A stretch of 64,000 nucleotides of DNA from Sorex araneus (GCF_027595985.1 NC_073303.1:20126675-20190674); one strand, 5' to 3'. Shown: positions 23,550-34,198, numbered from the stretch's first letter. Made by a program: numbers and translations. The notes: generated by a model not told the origin, from the letters alone.

Positions 23550-24002
23550 GGCCAAAAGGCACATGAAAAAAATGCTCCACATCCCTAATCATCAGGAAGA
23601 TGCAAATCAAAACAACAATGAGATATCATCTCACACCAGAGACTGGCACACATTCAAAATAACAAAAGCAACCATTGCTGGTATGGATGTTGGGAAAAAG
23701 AGACACTCTTTCACTGTTGGTGGGAATGTCGACTGGCCCAGCCTTTCTGAAAACAATATAGACATTCCTCCAAAAACTATAAATTGAACTTCCATGACCC
23801 CGCAATACCACTTCTGGGAATATATCCTGAGGGTGCAAAAAAGCACAATAGAAATGACATCTGTACCTTTATGTTCATTGCATCATTGTTCACAATAGCC
23901 AAAATCTGGAAACAACCTGAGTGCCGGACAACAGATGACTGGTTAAAGAAAATTTGGTACATCTACAAAATGGAATACTATGCAGGAGAGCTGAAGTCAT
24001 GA
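23550..24002 (+). pseudogene. Broken L1 ORF2p C-terminus
   Basis: Two frames carry the C-terminal protein: 23,548-23,787, with the residues equivalent to the AKRHMKK region, and 23,784-24,002, with [34 protein letters not shown] and YIYKMEYYAGE. The frame shift near 23,785 and decay around the cysteine-rich part show that the copy is dead. Confidence 0.88.
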
Positions 24003-24550
24003 AATTTGCTTATTAAGTGGATAGACATGGAGAGTATCATGCTAAGTAAAATGAGTCAGAAAAAGAAGGACAGATATAGAAGGACTGCACTCGTTGTGGA
24101 GTATAACATAACATAAGACCATAAGACTGACACCCAAGGACAGTAGACACAAGGGCCAGGAAGATTGCTCCATAGTTGGAAGCCTGCCTCATGAGTGTGG
24201 GAAGAAGGCAGCTGGAGCAGAGAAGGGATCACTAAGAAAATGATGGTTGGAGGAATAGGTCAGGATGGGAGATGTATGCCGAAAGTAGATAAAGGACCAA
24301 ACATGATGACCTCTCAGTATCTGTATTGCAAACCATAATGCCCAATAACAGAGAGAGAATGGAGGAAATTATCTGCCATGAAGGCAGTGGGAGGGTGGAA
24401 AAGGGGGGGTATACTGGGGAGATTGGTGGTGGGGAATGTGCACTGGTGGTGGCATGGGTGTTTGATCACTGTATGAATCTAACTCAAACATAAAAGGTTG
24501 CAATGTATCTCACAGTGATTCAACAAAAAAAATTTTTAATTAAAAATTAA
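23550..24550 (+). mobile_element. 5'-truncated L1 with 19-bp TSD
   Basis: A 1.0-kb L1 3' part between perfect TSDs AAAGAATGGCTTGAAACAT (23,531-23,549 and 24,551-24,569). It begins in the ORF2 C-terminal region and ends with TCTCACAGTGATTCAACAAA and A-rich DNA. Its 3' UTR contains a GCCGAAAGTAGATAAAGGAC segment absent from the younger copies here, so it belongs to a different or older subfamily. Confidence 0.93.
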
Positions 24551-24761
24551 AAAGAATGGCTTGAAACATACACAGTATTTCCGTTCACACATTTGGGCAA
24601 GTCAGGCTATCAGAGTGTGCATCCTAAGAAATTTCTGAAAAACAAAATCTACTTGTTTTATTTTTCTGCTTACATAGCAACTCTTGCTTATCACTAGCTT
24701 CAGTTACCTGTGATCAACCATAATCTAAAAATTTTACATAAGTTAAGATATTTTGATAGAG

Positions 24762-24930
24762 GGTTTAGAGAGAAAGTACAGAGGGAGAATTCTTTACTGA
24801 CCTGAGACAAACCTGGATTGAATCCCCAGCACCACAGTTGGGTCCCAGAACCCCACCAGAAGTGACCCCTAGGCCCAGAGCCAGGAGGCAGCCCTAAGCA
24901 CTGCTGGTGTGACTCCCAAAAACAAACAAG
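24762..24930 (+). mobile_element. Old type A SINE
   Basis: GGTTTAGAGAGAAAGTACAG, TGGATTGAATCCCCAGCACC, GCCCAGAGCCAGGAGGCAG and GCACTGCTGGTGTGACTCCC keep the type A order with heavy decay. A CAAACAAGG tail follows. Confidence 0.6.
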
Positions 24931-25079
24931 GTTATTTTGAGAGTGAAATAAGGTATTTTACATAAATTTATGATGAAATGAGTTTATTGAATGCATTGTT
25001 ATAATTTATCTATTTGTCAACTCTTAAGCTCATTTCTTATTGTGCCCAATTTATATATTAAAATTTTTGTTTCATTTTA

Positions 25080-25200
25080 GTTTGGATGGCACACCCGATG
25101 CCACCTAGATGCTACTCCAAGTTTAGTTCATGCAGGTGACAGGGATCAAAGCTGGCCCTCTCACATGCAAAGCAGAGGCTTGCATGTATGAGGGGGAAAG
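25080..25200 (-). mobile_element. Possible old SINE piece
   Basis: GGCACACCCGATGCCACC, CAGGGATCAAAGCTGGCC and ACATGCAAAGCAGAGGCTTG resemble decayed complements of SINE body and head. Positions 25,201-25,878 after it are unique; open frames there are featureless. Confidence 0.35.
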
Positions 25201-25893
25201 CAGTTTACATAGAGTTTGATACCATTGGCAGTTTCCGGTTTCAAGTTTCACTAGGAATCTTGGAACAGATGCTCTGAAGATAAGGAAGACTATTGTCTTT
25301 TTGGGGTATCATCAAAATCCAATTTAGGGAACAGCCCCATCACGCTGACATATCATTGTGTTCACTGTGAGAACCTCGTCAAAGATCCTTTCCCTGGGGT
25401 CAGAGATGGTAACGTTCCTAGCCTGAGCCTCATCTGAGTTTCATCTTCATCACTACATGGCCTCCAAAGCATCAGCTGTGCGTCCCTGTGTGACTCCCAC
25501 GCCAATAGAACTAGGTATTATCCTGGAGGCCCCAGATCACTGCCAAAGTAGCCTCAGTGGTCCCAGCACTACAGGCCCTGGGTAGCACCACAAAAGCTGG
25601 TCCTCACACTGAACCATTAGTGCAGTCGGCCAAGACCTGTCAGAAAGGGCTTGGGTTCCCAAAGGACCACTTGAGAGCATCCTACCTGTCTCCCACTGCC
25701 ACCAATAGAGGCTTCTCATTATCTTAGACACTGTCTTCCTTACACAGAGAAGTTTCTTGTCTATTCATGGAACCAACAATATTCAGTCATTTGTTTGGAC
25801 AACTGATTCCTTTGATGAAGTGGTCTATGGCATGCGTTTCCTGTTTTTGTTTTTTGCTAGCTGCCCTAATAGTTACAACCAAACTTATGTTTT

Positions 25894-26072
25894 GTTTTGT
25901 TTTCTTTTCTTTTTGGGTCAAACCCAGCAATACTCAGGAGTTACTCCTGGCTTTGCACTCAGGAATTACTCCTGGCAGTGCTTGGGGGACCATATGAGAT
26001 GCTGGAGATTGAACCCGGGTTGGCCATGTGCAAGGCAAATGCCCTACCCGCTGTGCTATCACTCCAGCCCCC
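25894..26072 (-). mobile_element. Type A SINE with 15-bp TSD
   Basis: T-rich start, then TTTTTGGGTCAAACCCAGCA, ACTCCTGGCTTTGCACTCAG, ATTGAACCCGGGTTGGCCAT and CTGTGCTATCACTCCAGCCC. TSDs CCAAACTTATGTTTT (25,879-25,893 and 26,073-26,087) are perfect. Confidence 0.92.
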
Positions 26073-26314
26073 CCAAACTTATGTTTTTATTATCTTTTCC
26101 ATCTTTATTTTAGAATCATATAATTATTACTTTCATTTTAGTTTTCTTTTTGTCTCTTCTTCTACTTTATGCTGCCTTTGAGTATTACAAATACGTAAGT
26201 CATGTTCAGCTGTATGTGACATGTGTGCTTATGTGCACCTGGGTGCTTGTTAGAGCCTTACCTGTAAGTTACCATAAATAACTTCAAGAACGAAACAAAT
26301 CTAAACTCACAATT

Positions 26315-26375
26315 AATTGGTTTATTTGATTCTCACATAATCCTATGAAGTAAATGTAATTATTCTTCTGATTTT
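26315..26375 (-). mobile_element. Short MIR relic
   Basis: TTTGATTCTCACATAATCCT and ATGAAGTAAATGTAATTATT match the antisense MIR 3' part. Confidence 0.45.
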
Positions 26376-26378
26376 ATC

Positions 26379-26695
26379 TGGGGGAATTTGAGGGGGACAG
26401 CCTTCCAAGCAATGCTCAGGGGACTCAGATCCCTTCCCTGTGATCCTTGATCAACTGGGTCAGCAGTACAATGCAAGAGGTCAAGTCTGGGTTCTGCTCA
26501 GGCCTGAAGGTGATGACCACATTGGTGATGAGTAGAGGCCTCCAAGGTCACACTGAGGCTATGCTTTATGGGGCTTTCAGGGATGCACCCAGCTTGCATA
26601 GAGGACCATTCAGTGCCAGGCATTGAACCAGGGTTATCCACATGCATAATATAAGTAATCTTATATTACTCTATAGCTTTATTCCTCTGATTTTA
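26379..26695 (-). mobile_element. Old SINE-like sequence
   Basis: Two blocks (CAATGCTCAGGGGACTCAGA; GCCAGGCATTGAACCAGGGT then ATCCACATGC) resemble antisense SINE bodies. It may be two overlapping old copies. Confidence 0.4.
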
Positions 26696-26782
26696 AAACT
26701 TAATCAACCTTAATGCTATAAAAATACCTCGTCACAGTCATAAAATTAGTAATAACTAGTCTAAAATCTAGTTTTTTATGTT

Positions 26783-26937
26783 TTTGTGGCCATACCCAGT
26801 GGTGTTTAGTGCTTACTGTTGGCTCAGTGATCTCTCCTGGTGGGGTTTGAGGGACCATGCCAGGTGCCTGGGATCAAACCCAGATCTACTGCATACAAGG
26901 CAAGAATTTTACCTGCTGTATTATCTCTCTAGCTCTG
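26783..26937 (-). mobile_element. Diverged type A SINE
   Basis: TTGTGGCCATACCCAGTGGT, GCTTACTGTTGGCTCAGTGA, GGGATCAAACCCAGATCTAC and GTATTATCTCTCTAGCTC retain the antisense type A order. Confidence 0.65.
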
Positions 26938-27527
26938 AAAATATATTTGTAATGGGGTATAATGGAAATATAATATTAGTTTCAGATATCCAACATAGTG
27001 ACTTGATATTTGTGCATGTTGTTAAATATGCAAAGCTATCACAAAATAATCGCCATAGTAAATCTACTAAAAATTTCATCACAGAAATTTTTTTATTGTG
27101 GTGAGCACTTTTAAGATATACTCTTAGATACCAGGAGGTTGACTCCATGGCTTCGAGGCTGGCCTCACGTTCCAGGGAAAGGTCAACTCAGAGAAGCGAT
27201 CACCAACTACATTGTAGTCGAAGGCCATGTGGGGTAAGGGAGTTGCGGGCTGAATGAGGGCTAGAGACTGAGCACAGCGGCCACTCAACACCTTTATTGC
27301 AAACCACAACAGCTAATTAGAGAGAGAAAACAGAAGGGAATGCCTTGCCACAGTGGCAGGGTGGGGTGGGGGGGAGATGGGATTGGGGAGGGTGGGAGGG
27401 ACACTGGGTTTACGGGTGGTGGAGAACGGGCACTGGTGAAGGGATGGGTTCCAAACTTTGTATGAGGGAAGTATAAGCACAAAAGTGTATAAATCTGTAA
27501 CTGTACCCTCACGGTGATTCTCTAATT

Positions 27528-27559
<32 letters not shown>

Positions 27560-27960
27560 GATATACTCTTAGAAACCTTCAAAGATGCAACGCAGAATTA
27601 TCAACTATCTGTATTGTTAATAATAACTGTCTCCATGTTGTACTTCAATCTCCATGACTTACTTATTTTATAACTAGACGTTTATGTCTTTTGATCCCCT
27701 TCACATATTTCACAACTATTTCCAATCCCAGTCTCTTATCTGGAAATCACCATTCTTAGTTCTCCATATCTATAAACCTGGTTTTGTTTGTTTGTTATCT
27801 CACATGTAAATTAAATAGAATGGTATTTTCTTTTCTCTTTTCTCTTAGCTTCTTTCACTTAGCACAGGGCTCTCCATTTAATTATCTTTTAATTCAAGAC
27901 CCTATCCTTTCACTCTCATACTTAATACCATGTCTATAGAGAAAAATATACTAAAGAAGA
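26938..27960 (-). mobile_element. Old L1 3' UTR split by a young L1
   Basis: 26,938-27,128 (ACATAGTGACTTGATATTTG, TATCACAAAATAATCGCCAT, TTTTTTTATTGTGGTGAGCA) and 27,574-27,960 (TCAATCTCCATGACTTACTT, CTGGTTTTGTTTGTTTG, TTCTTTCACTTAGCACAGGG) are successive antisense segments of an old mammalian L1 3' region. The younger L1 at 27,129-27,557 sits inside it. Confidence 0.6.
27129..27557 (+). mobile_element. Young L1 3' UTR insertion with 16-bp TSD
   Basis: A 429-bp L1 3' end with no ORF2 left. Perfect TSDs AAGATATACTCTTAGA lie at 27,113-27,128 and 27,558-27,573. Compared with 12,824-13,240 I count only about five substitutions over ~410 bp. It keeps the G-rich tract, the CTCACGGTGATTCTCTAATT end and a long pure poly(A). 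Confidence 0.93.
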
Positions 27961-28018
27961 TTGTGGAAAGTCACATTTTCCCTAGAAAGTGTTTTTCTTT
28001 AATTTTCACTGTACAAAC

Positions 28019-28262
28019 CCACAGAGCAATAGCACAGAAGCTAGGGCATTTGCCTTGCACATGGTCGACCTGGGTTCGATTCCTCCGTCCCTCTCAGAGA
28101 GCTCAACAAGCTACTGAGAGTATCCTGCCCTCACAGCAGAGCCTGGCAAGGTACTCGTGACATATTCAATATACCAAAAAACAGTAACAAGTCTCACAAT
28201 GGAGACGTTACTTGTGCCTGCTCAAGCAAATCGATGAACAACCAGACGACAGTGCTACAGTG
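28019..28262 (+). mobile_element. Type B SINE with TSD
   Basis: Head partly decayed (CAGAGCAATAGCACAGAAGC). Box B GGGTTCGATTCC is intact, both GCAAGCTAC-type motifs are recognisable, and it ends CGACAGTGCTACAGTG. TSDs CTGTACAAAC lie at 28,009-28,018 and 28,263-28,272. Confidence 0.85.
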
Positions 28263-28272
28263 CTGTACAAAC

Positions 28273-29519
28273 AGAATGTTTACATAAATGTAATTAAACT
28301 ATCTTGGTTCATAGAGTAAACTATTCCGCAGTCAGCTATTATCTTAGGCCCGTCCTAAGTGGGCCCATAGGAAAATAAGGGCCACTTGGGTGGCCAATCC
28401 TTATTCAGCTTTCCAGAAACTCAAAGATGTTCCCCTCATTCTTGTTAACAGTTAGCTTTCTAATCTTCCTTTCAACCCTGCATGCAGAGACTTGGGAATT
28501 GCATTTATGTATGTTGAAGTTGATTAGTTGACATGACCTCTTTCTTTTTGGCAAATAAAACATAAAGCTTCGGTCTCTAAAGCTCTCTGTACATTTATTT
28601 TTAATGAGGAATGTTCCCTGAACAGACAATCAAATCATGAGTTCATCCAGAGAAAACCTGGGATCAGAACAAGATGCCAAATAAAGTCTAAGAAGAAAAA
28701 AATTACCTAAATGAATAGTTATCATTCAAAATCAGTTAAGAGATCCTTTTTTTCTCAACAACTATGCACATATGAAAGGGTATTAACTATATGTTATATC
28801 TCATCTTCATCTGTAACATGGGATTTGGTTGTAGAGCATGGGGGATGCTGATAAAAATGGTTTTGGTCTTATAATTTCTTGGCCCCTTTTTTTCAGGCTC
28901 ATAAATATCCATATGCCAGATATCTAATTAGTGTTTATAGTCTAAGTTAATAGGATGGGTTATTAACTTATGACAAAATTGCTAGCTGGAACGTGGAGGA
29001 TGGGTAGAGCTTACTATGCTACTCCATCAACTAAAGGCCATTCTGTTCACATTGCCCTGTAATTCAGAACTGAACTTGACCTTGGATCCTGAATTAGAAG
29101 GTGCCATAAACTTCATCTAGTTCAATCTTAGTGACCTCCTCCAAATGTTACTTTTGATTCTTTTTGAACACTTCAATTTTGTTTAAATCTCTAGTAATTG
29201 GAAAATTCCCCAATTCCCAATGCATCTATCCCTTTTCCAATATGTTCTAATGGCCCAACACTTCTAATCACAACACAAGCAATCTATTTCCTAGAATTAA
29301 ATACTTGGCAGCAAAGCGCCCTACCTGTCAAGGAAAACTCCAAAGATATTTTCCTTCCTATTGTGAATAACTAAGACTATTCAAAACTCAGCCAAGCACT
29401 CCGTCTTACAGATGGCTGAAATGTCATCTGGACAGGTTAAATGTAGGTCAGTGGGTAAGTTTGAAGAATGAATGGGCATGTACTTTGTTTTTGGTCCTGG
29501 ACGCACCAGGGAAAACTAC
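28273..29519. other. Unique sequence
   Basis: About 1.25 kb with no recognised repeat or gene. Confidence 0.45.
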
Positions 29520-29528
29520 CAAACTTAT

Positions 29529-30650
29529 TTTTTTTTTTTGGTTTATGTTTTTTTTTTTAATTTATTTATTTTTAATTAGTGAATCACCGTGAGGGTACAG
29601 TTACAGATTTATACACCTTTGTGCTTATACTTCCCTCATACAAAGTTCGGGACCCCATCCCTTCACCAGTGCCCATTCTCCACCACCAGTAAACCCAGCA
29701 TCCCTCCCACCCTCCCCAATCCCATCTCCCCCCACCCCGCCCTGCCACTGTGGCAGGGCATTCCCTTCTGTTCTCTCTCTCTAATTAGCTGTTGAGGTTT
29801 GCAATAAAGGTGTTGAGTGGCCGCTGTGCTCAGTCTCTAGCCCTCATTCAGCCCGAAACTCCCTTCCCCCGCATGGCCTTCAACTACATTATAGTTGGTG
29901 ATCCCTTCTCTGAGTTGCCCTTTCCCCAGAATGTGAGGCCAGCCTCCTAGCCATGGAGTCAACCTCCTGGTACTTATTTCTACAATTCTTGGGTGTTAGT
30001 CTCCCACTCTGTTATTCTATATGCCATAGATGAGTGCAATCTTGCCATGTCTGTCTCTCTCTTTCTGACTCATTTCACTTAGCATGAAACTTTTCATGCC
30101 GATCCACTTGAATACAAAATTCATGACCTCCTTTTTTCTAACAGCTGCATAGTATTCCATTGTATAGATGTACCAAAGTTTCCTCAACCAGTCATCCGTT
30201 CTAGGGCATTCGGGTTTTTTCCAGATTCTGGCTATTGTAAACAGTGCTGCAATGAACATACATGTGCAGATGTTGCTTCGATTATACTTTTTTGCATCTC
30301 TGGGATATATTCCCAGCAGTGGTATTGCTGGGTCAAATGGGAGCTCAACCTCTAGTTTTTTGAGAATCGTCCATATTGTTTTCCAGAAGGGCTGAACCAG
30401 TCGGCATTCCCACCAGCAGTGAAGAAGGGTCCCTTTCTCCCCACATCCTCTCCAACAGCGGTTGCTTTTGTTCTTTTGGCAGTGTGCTAGTCTCTGTGGT
30501 GTGAGGTGGTATCTCGTGGTTGTTTTGATCTGCATCTCTCTGATGATTAGTGATGTAGAGCACTTTTTCATGTGCCTTTTGGCCATTCGTATTTCTTCCT
30601 TGGTAAAGTTTCTGTTCATTTCTTCGCCCCATTTTTTAATGGGGTTGGAT
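29529..30650 (-). mobile_element. 5'-truncated L1 with double A-tail
   Basis: Reverse L1 3' part, about 1.12 kb. On the plus strand it starts with two T-tracts split by GGTTTATG, then TTAGTGAATCACCGTGAGGG, the C-rich complement of the L1 G-tract, and the ORF2 end. It stops at the ATTTTTTAATGGGGTTGGAT end. A short TSD CAAACTTAT lies at 29,520-29,528 and 30,651-30,659. Confidence 0.9.
30017..30650 (-). pseudogene. L1 ORF2p C-terminal fragment (open, 200 codons)
   Basis: Open from the truncation point to the natural stop at 30,017-30,019. It shares with the 12-kb copy the [18 protein letters not shown] cysteine-rich region, [26 protein letters not shown] and [15 protein letters not shown]. The RT domain is missing, so it cannot act alone. 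The ATG at 30,617-30,619 is internal to ORF2. Confidence 0.9.
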
Positions 30651-30785
30651 CAAACTTATGTTCTTGTGTGGTTTGAAAAGGAAATTCCTCCTCTTTGAAT
30701 CACTCCGATTTAGGGTTTTTCTCCTCTTATTCTGCCTCCACTTCCTGCTCTCATATAGGTATTTGGAGGGACAAGAAGTAGTGGC

Positions 30786-30860
30786 ATTGAGTCACCCTGG
30801 GTGGTGGTGCTCAGGGTTTACTCTTGGCTCTATTTTTTGTTTGTTTTTTGTTTTTTAATA
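30786..30860 (-). mobile_element. Type A SINE fragment
   Basis: GTCACCCTGGGTGGTGGTGC then TCAGGGTTTACTCTTGGCTC is a short antisense body piece next to a TTTG-rich stretch. Positions 30,861-31,249 after it are unique. Confidence 0.4.
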
Positions 30861-31249
30861 AAATTTATTTCTCAAACTCAAAGCTTTCAAATGCAAATAC
30901 GCCAAGTTCTAACATTTTGCACTGACAAGAGAATTCACCTGTACCCCAGGAGGTCAGCCACCATGACATCAGGGGGAGTCTCACAGTTTCCTAGGCTATG
31001 CAAATGGAACGAGAAAACCTTCCAATGAAGTCTAATGATCTTAATGCTTATCCTAACATCTACCTAGATTGATTTGGTCATGAATAAATTTTTTAAAAAG
31101 TCAATTTCCTAAGGCAGGTCTTTTACCCATTAAAAAGGAAGAACAAAGGCCAGGTGCCTTGAGGCATGAAATGCTCGAGGATCTAATTTTAACGGCTTCC
31201 TCTTCTATGCATGGTCTTCTTACCTAGAAAATACAATACTCTCAGCCCT

Positions 31250-31375
31250 AGTGAGCATTGTTCACTCCCACTGTACTCAGAGGACCAGAGGCAATACTGA
31301 GAATCTAATCCAGTTCAGGTAAATCAAGGCAAACCTCTACCAGCCGTGCTATCTATCCCGTCCCTTAAATTTTTA
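31250..31375 (-). mobile_element. Old type A SINE piece
   Basis: GAGAATCTAATCCAGTTCAG, AAATCAAGGCAAACCTCTAC and CCGTGCTATCTATCCCGTCC are decayed complements of box B and head. The next ~125 bp may be another old L1 tail. Confidence 0.5.
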
Positions 31376-31629
31376 ATATGATTACGTGTCAGTTTTTTTA
31401 GTGTCAACACGCAAAGTCACTACATACCACCACCAAAGCTCCCCGTATCCTCCACAACTACGTTATGTCATGCCCCGAGTTTTTGGACCACCAATATACA
31501 GTTTCAATTAATCACCATCTACTTTCAGAAAAGGAAAGCATTTTGTGAGGAGTGGAGTCAGGTTTTCTACATAGACAGACTGACCCCAGAGAAAATGTTT
31601 TAAACCATTCTTTAAAGCAATAATTAGTT

Positions 31630-31805
31630 TTAGTTGTTGTTTTCTTTCTTTTGGGGTCACACTCAGCAATGCACAGGGATTACTCCTGGCTCTGCACTCA
31701 GGAATCACTCCTGGTGGTGCTCAGGGGACCATATGGGATGCTGGGAATCGAACCCAGGTTGGTTGTGATCAAGGCAAACACCCTACTTGCTGTGCTCCAG
31801 CCCCT
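31630..31805 (-). mobile_element. Type A SINE with 12-bp TSD
   Basis: TTTTGGGGTCACACTCAGCA, ACTCCTGGCTCTGCACTCAG, GGGAATCGAACCCAGGTTGG and a shortened head complement GCTGTGCTCCAGCCCC. TSDs CAATAATTAGTT lie at 31,618-31,629 and 31,806-31,817. Confidence 0.9.
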
Positions 31806-32003
31806 CAATAATTAGTTCCTTTAAGAAAATTCTGCAACTTGCTATTAAAAACAATGAAGAAACTTGTGTATTGATGTCAATATTTCTAGATTCATGAATT
31901 CCTAGGTATATTAAGTGGAGAAAAAAAGTTTCAAATACACTTATTTTCCTACCTTTTGTGTAGAAATAAAAGGACATCCAGTTGCTTTATAAAATGAAAT
32001 TAG

Positions 32004-32175
32004 GGCCTTGAGCGATAGCACAGCAGGTAGGGTATTTGCCTTGCACGAGGGCTACCCGGGTTCAATTCTCAGAATCCCATATAGTCCCCCAAGCACTAAC
32101 AGGAGTAATTCCTGAGTGCAGAGCCAGGAGTAACCCCTGAGCACCGTGGGTGTGAACCTAAAAGAAAAAAAAAAT
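32004..32175 (+). mobile_element. Type A SINE
   Basis: Head GGGCCTTGAGCGATAGCACA, box B GGGTTCAATTCTC, body GAGTGCAGAGCCAGGAGTAA, end GGTGTGAACCTAAAAG and poly(A). No clear TSD. Confidence 0.87.
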
Positions 32176-32247
32176 CAATCCTAATTCTTGGCTCTAACAA
32201 ACTCTCATTGTTGGTTCAAGCATAGCTCCAAATTCTAATTGTTTTTA

Positions 32248-33717
32248 TTTTTTTTTATTATTTTTTTTTTGCAATTCTGTTTATTTTTTATTTTTTTTAT
32301 TTTTTTTATTGAATCACCAAGTGGAGGGTTACAAAGTTCTCAGGATTATGTCAGTTATACAATATTCAAACACCCTTCCCTTCACCAGTGCCCATCTTCC
32401 ATCACCAACCCCCCCAGTATATCTGCCGCCCCCTCCCACCTCCCTAGTCCCCACCCTTGTACGTGATTAAGTTTCACTTCATTTACGCTTATCTCGATTA
32501 CATTCCATGTTTCAACACACAACTCACTACCGTTGCTGGGGTTTCCCCCCAAAAAGAAAAAGACAGTCCTATTGCCAATGAGGCATTTGATAGTTCTCCA
32601 TTACTAAGAATATAGAGATATTAAGTCCTGCTGTTTGTTACATAACTTTTCTTTTTCCCCCTTGCCCCGCGCCACCGAGTTCACGCCTGTTTAGTAATCT
32701 CCACGCTGTCTGACAAAGGGAAAAAAACCGAAGAGGATGATTATTTCCCGTCATCAGCCGGCGTGGGGCTCTGGCTTAGTTGATAGTCTAGTAGAGTGTC
32801 TGCAAGCAGTTTCTGGAACCAAAGGTCTTGCGCTGATATCGGCTCCGGCTCGAGATACCACCAGCGTCCCGCTGGTCCATGTACCTAATTTTTCCCCTTA
32901 TTTCCAATTCCCACGCCACCAGGTCTGTTTGCTTAATGGACATCACACTATGTTTGACACCACACCACGTTTCTTCCCGAGAAAGAAGGATATTTCTTCT
33001 CAGCTGGCGTGGGGATATAGCTTAGTTCAGTCTAGAGAGATGGCTACCATTTTGATTGCCTTCAATATTTCAACAAAATACTTACTATTCTTGTTAGGAT
33101 CACCCACAAAAGTCCGACCCATTAATAAGGAACCAATACATATTGCTGATACTAAGATGACATTAGGTCGCGCGGCCACAGCAGCGGCCGCGCGGTTTTG
33201 GGTTTCTGTCTAAAGTCCAGGGAAAAAGTTGAAGGAGAGAGAGAGAGATTTCCGCACGGGGGACCTGGCGGAAACTCTCAAGTCACATACTGCAGGTTGC
33301 TGGTGGGCTGCTGGTGTCCCAAGCAGCTCCTTCCTCTTCCTCAGTCATTCTGGGGGTGCGGGCGCGGAGAAATGGGAAAGCCCACGTGGCTGCACTCTCT
33401 TTAAGTGTCTGATGTGGGCGGAGACCGGTACTTCCCAGCCCTCGATCCCCCGCCAGCCGCGCCGCGCATTTGGGTGCGTCTCTCCATTTTGTGCTCAGAG
33501 AAGTGGGGTAGATGCTGTGCTGTGCCCCGGAGAAGTTGAGGGAAAGAGAGAGAGATTAAAGAAAAAAAAAAAGAGAGAGAAACGCCGGTCCCCCGCTCGG
33601 GGGACCCGGCGGAAACTCTCAAGTCACATACTGCAGGTTGCTGGTGGGCTGCTGGTGTCCCAAGCAGCTCCTTCCTCTTCGTCAGTCATTCTGGGGGTGC
33701 GGGCGCGGAGAAATGGC
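32248..33717 (-). mobile_element. 1.47-kb composite retroelement, L1-like tail, 5' monomers
   Basis: A single insertion flanked by perfect 16-bp TSDs ATTCTAATTGTTTTTA (32,232-32,247 and 33,718-33,733). Read on the minus strand, it starts with a GC-rich 5' part made of about 1.5 monomers with a 341-bp period (CCATTTCTCCGCGCCCG occurs at both monomer starts). Next come a GCGGCCGC-containing junction near 33,170-33,195, a diverged ~246-bp internal duplication (32,668-32,780 resembles 32,912-33,025), and a G-rich stretch. The end is L1-like, CTTGGTGATTCAATAAA, with two A-tracts split by CAGAATTGC. No L1 ORF1 or ORF2 protein is visible and there is no long ORF on the element's own strand. The structure suggests a non-autonomous element moved by L1. 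I do not recognise the family; an internally deleted L1 with a monomeric 5' UTR is the main alternative. Confidence 0.75.
33584..33610. repeat. Strong GC hairpin in the composite element
   Basis: GCCGGTCCCCC, a GCTC loop and GGGGGACCCGGC form an 11-bp stem with one bulged base. It sits within the 5' monomer; the other monomer has lost the symmetry (CCGCACGGGGGACCTGG). Confidence 0.8.
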
Positions 33718-33806
33718 ATTCTAATTGTTTTTAAAAAAAAAAGGGGGGGGGATTTTTTCCAATCACTTATTTAAGCTTTCTGTAGGGGAAAACTTCTGTC
33801 ATTGCT

Positions 33807-33822
33807 GGGTGGGTGGGTGGGG
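33807..33822. other. G-quadruplex motif
   Basis: GGGTGGGTGGGTGGGG: four G-runs with single-T loops, which by established knowledge is among the most stable intramolecular G-quadruplex patterns. Confidence 0.85.
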
Positions 33823-33908
33823 AAGGCAGGGAAACTCCAGGTGTATGTGGATGACTTTCAGTGCTCTGGCCTTGCAGTGCTTGAGGGCTTCAGGGCACCC
33901 CCCCCACA

Positions 33909-33965
33909 TGCGTGCGCGTGCGTGCGTGCGCGCGCGTGCGCACACACACACACACACACACACAC
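33909..33965. repeat. Alternating GC/GT/CA tract, Z-DNA prone
   Basis: Continuous alternating purine-pyrimidine: GCGTGCGCGTGCGTGCGTGC, then GCGCGCGTGC, then about 14 CA units. Confidence 0.9.
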
Positions 33966-34159
33966 CCATGAATATAGCACAGGCAACATCAGAAACCCAG
34001 ATTTGATCAAGCTCTAGTATGTATTTTATTCTTATAGACCTTGTCTACGAGAGTCTGTGATTCTCTCTCCCTCTGGTCACCTATCCCCACTGTCTCCTGA
34101 AGCTGTTGGCCTACTTCCTCCCAAATGCTCAAACCACGAAATTACTTCTTGTATGTCTT

Positions 34160-34198
34160 CCTCTCTTATCTCTCTCTGTATGTGTGTGTCTCTCTCTA

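Noticed and set aside
32737-33213. 158-codon plus-strand ORF
   Set aside because: It lies antisense to the composite retroelement and shows no domain; its Ala-rich end is only the GCGGCCGC stretch.
33229-33774. 181-codon plus-strand ORF
   Set aside because: It runs through both 5' monomers of the composite element antisense to it and into flanking DNA; the repeated peptide reflects the DNA repeat.
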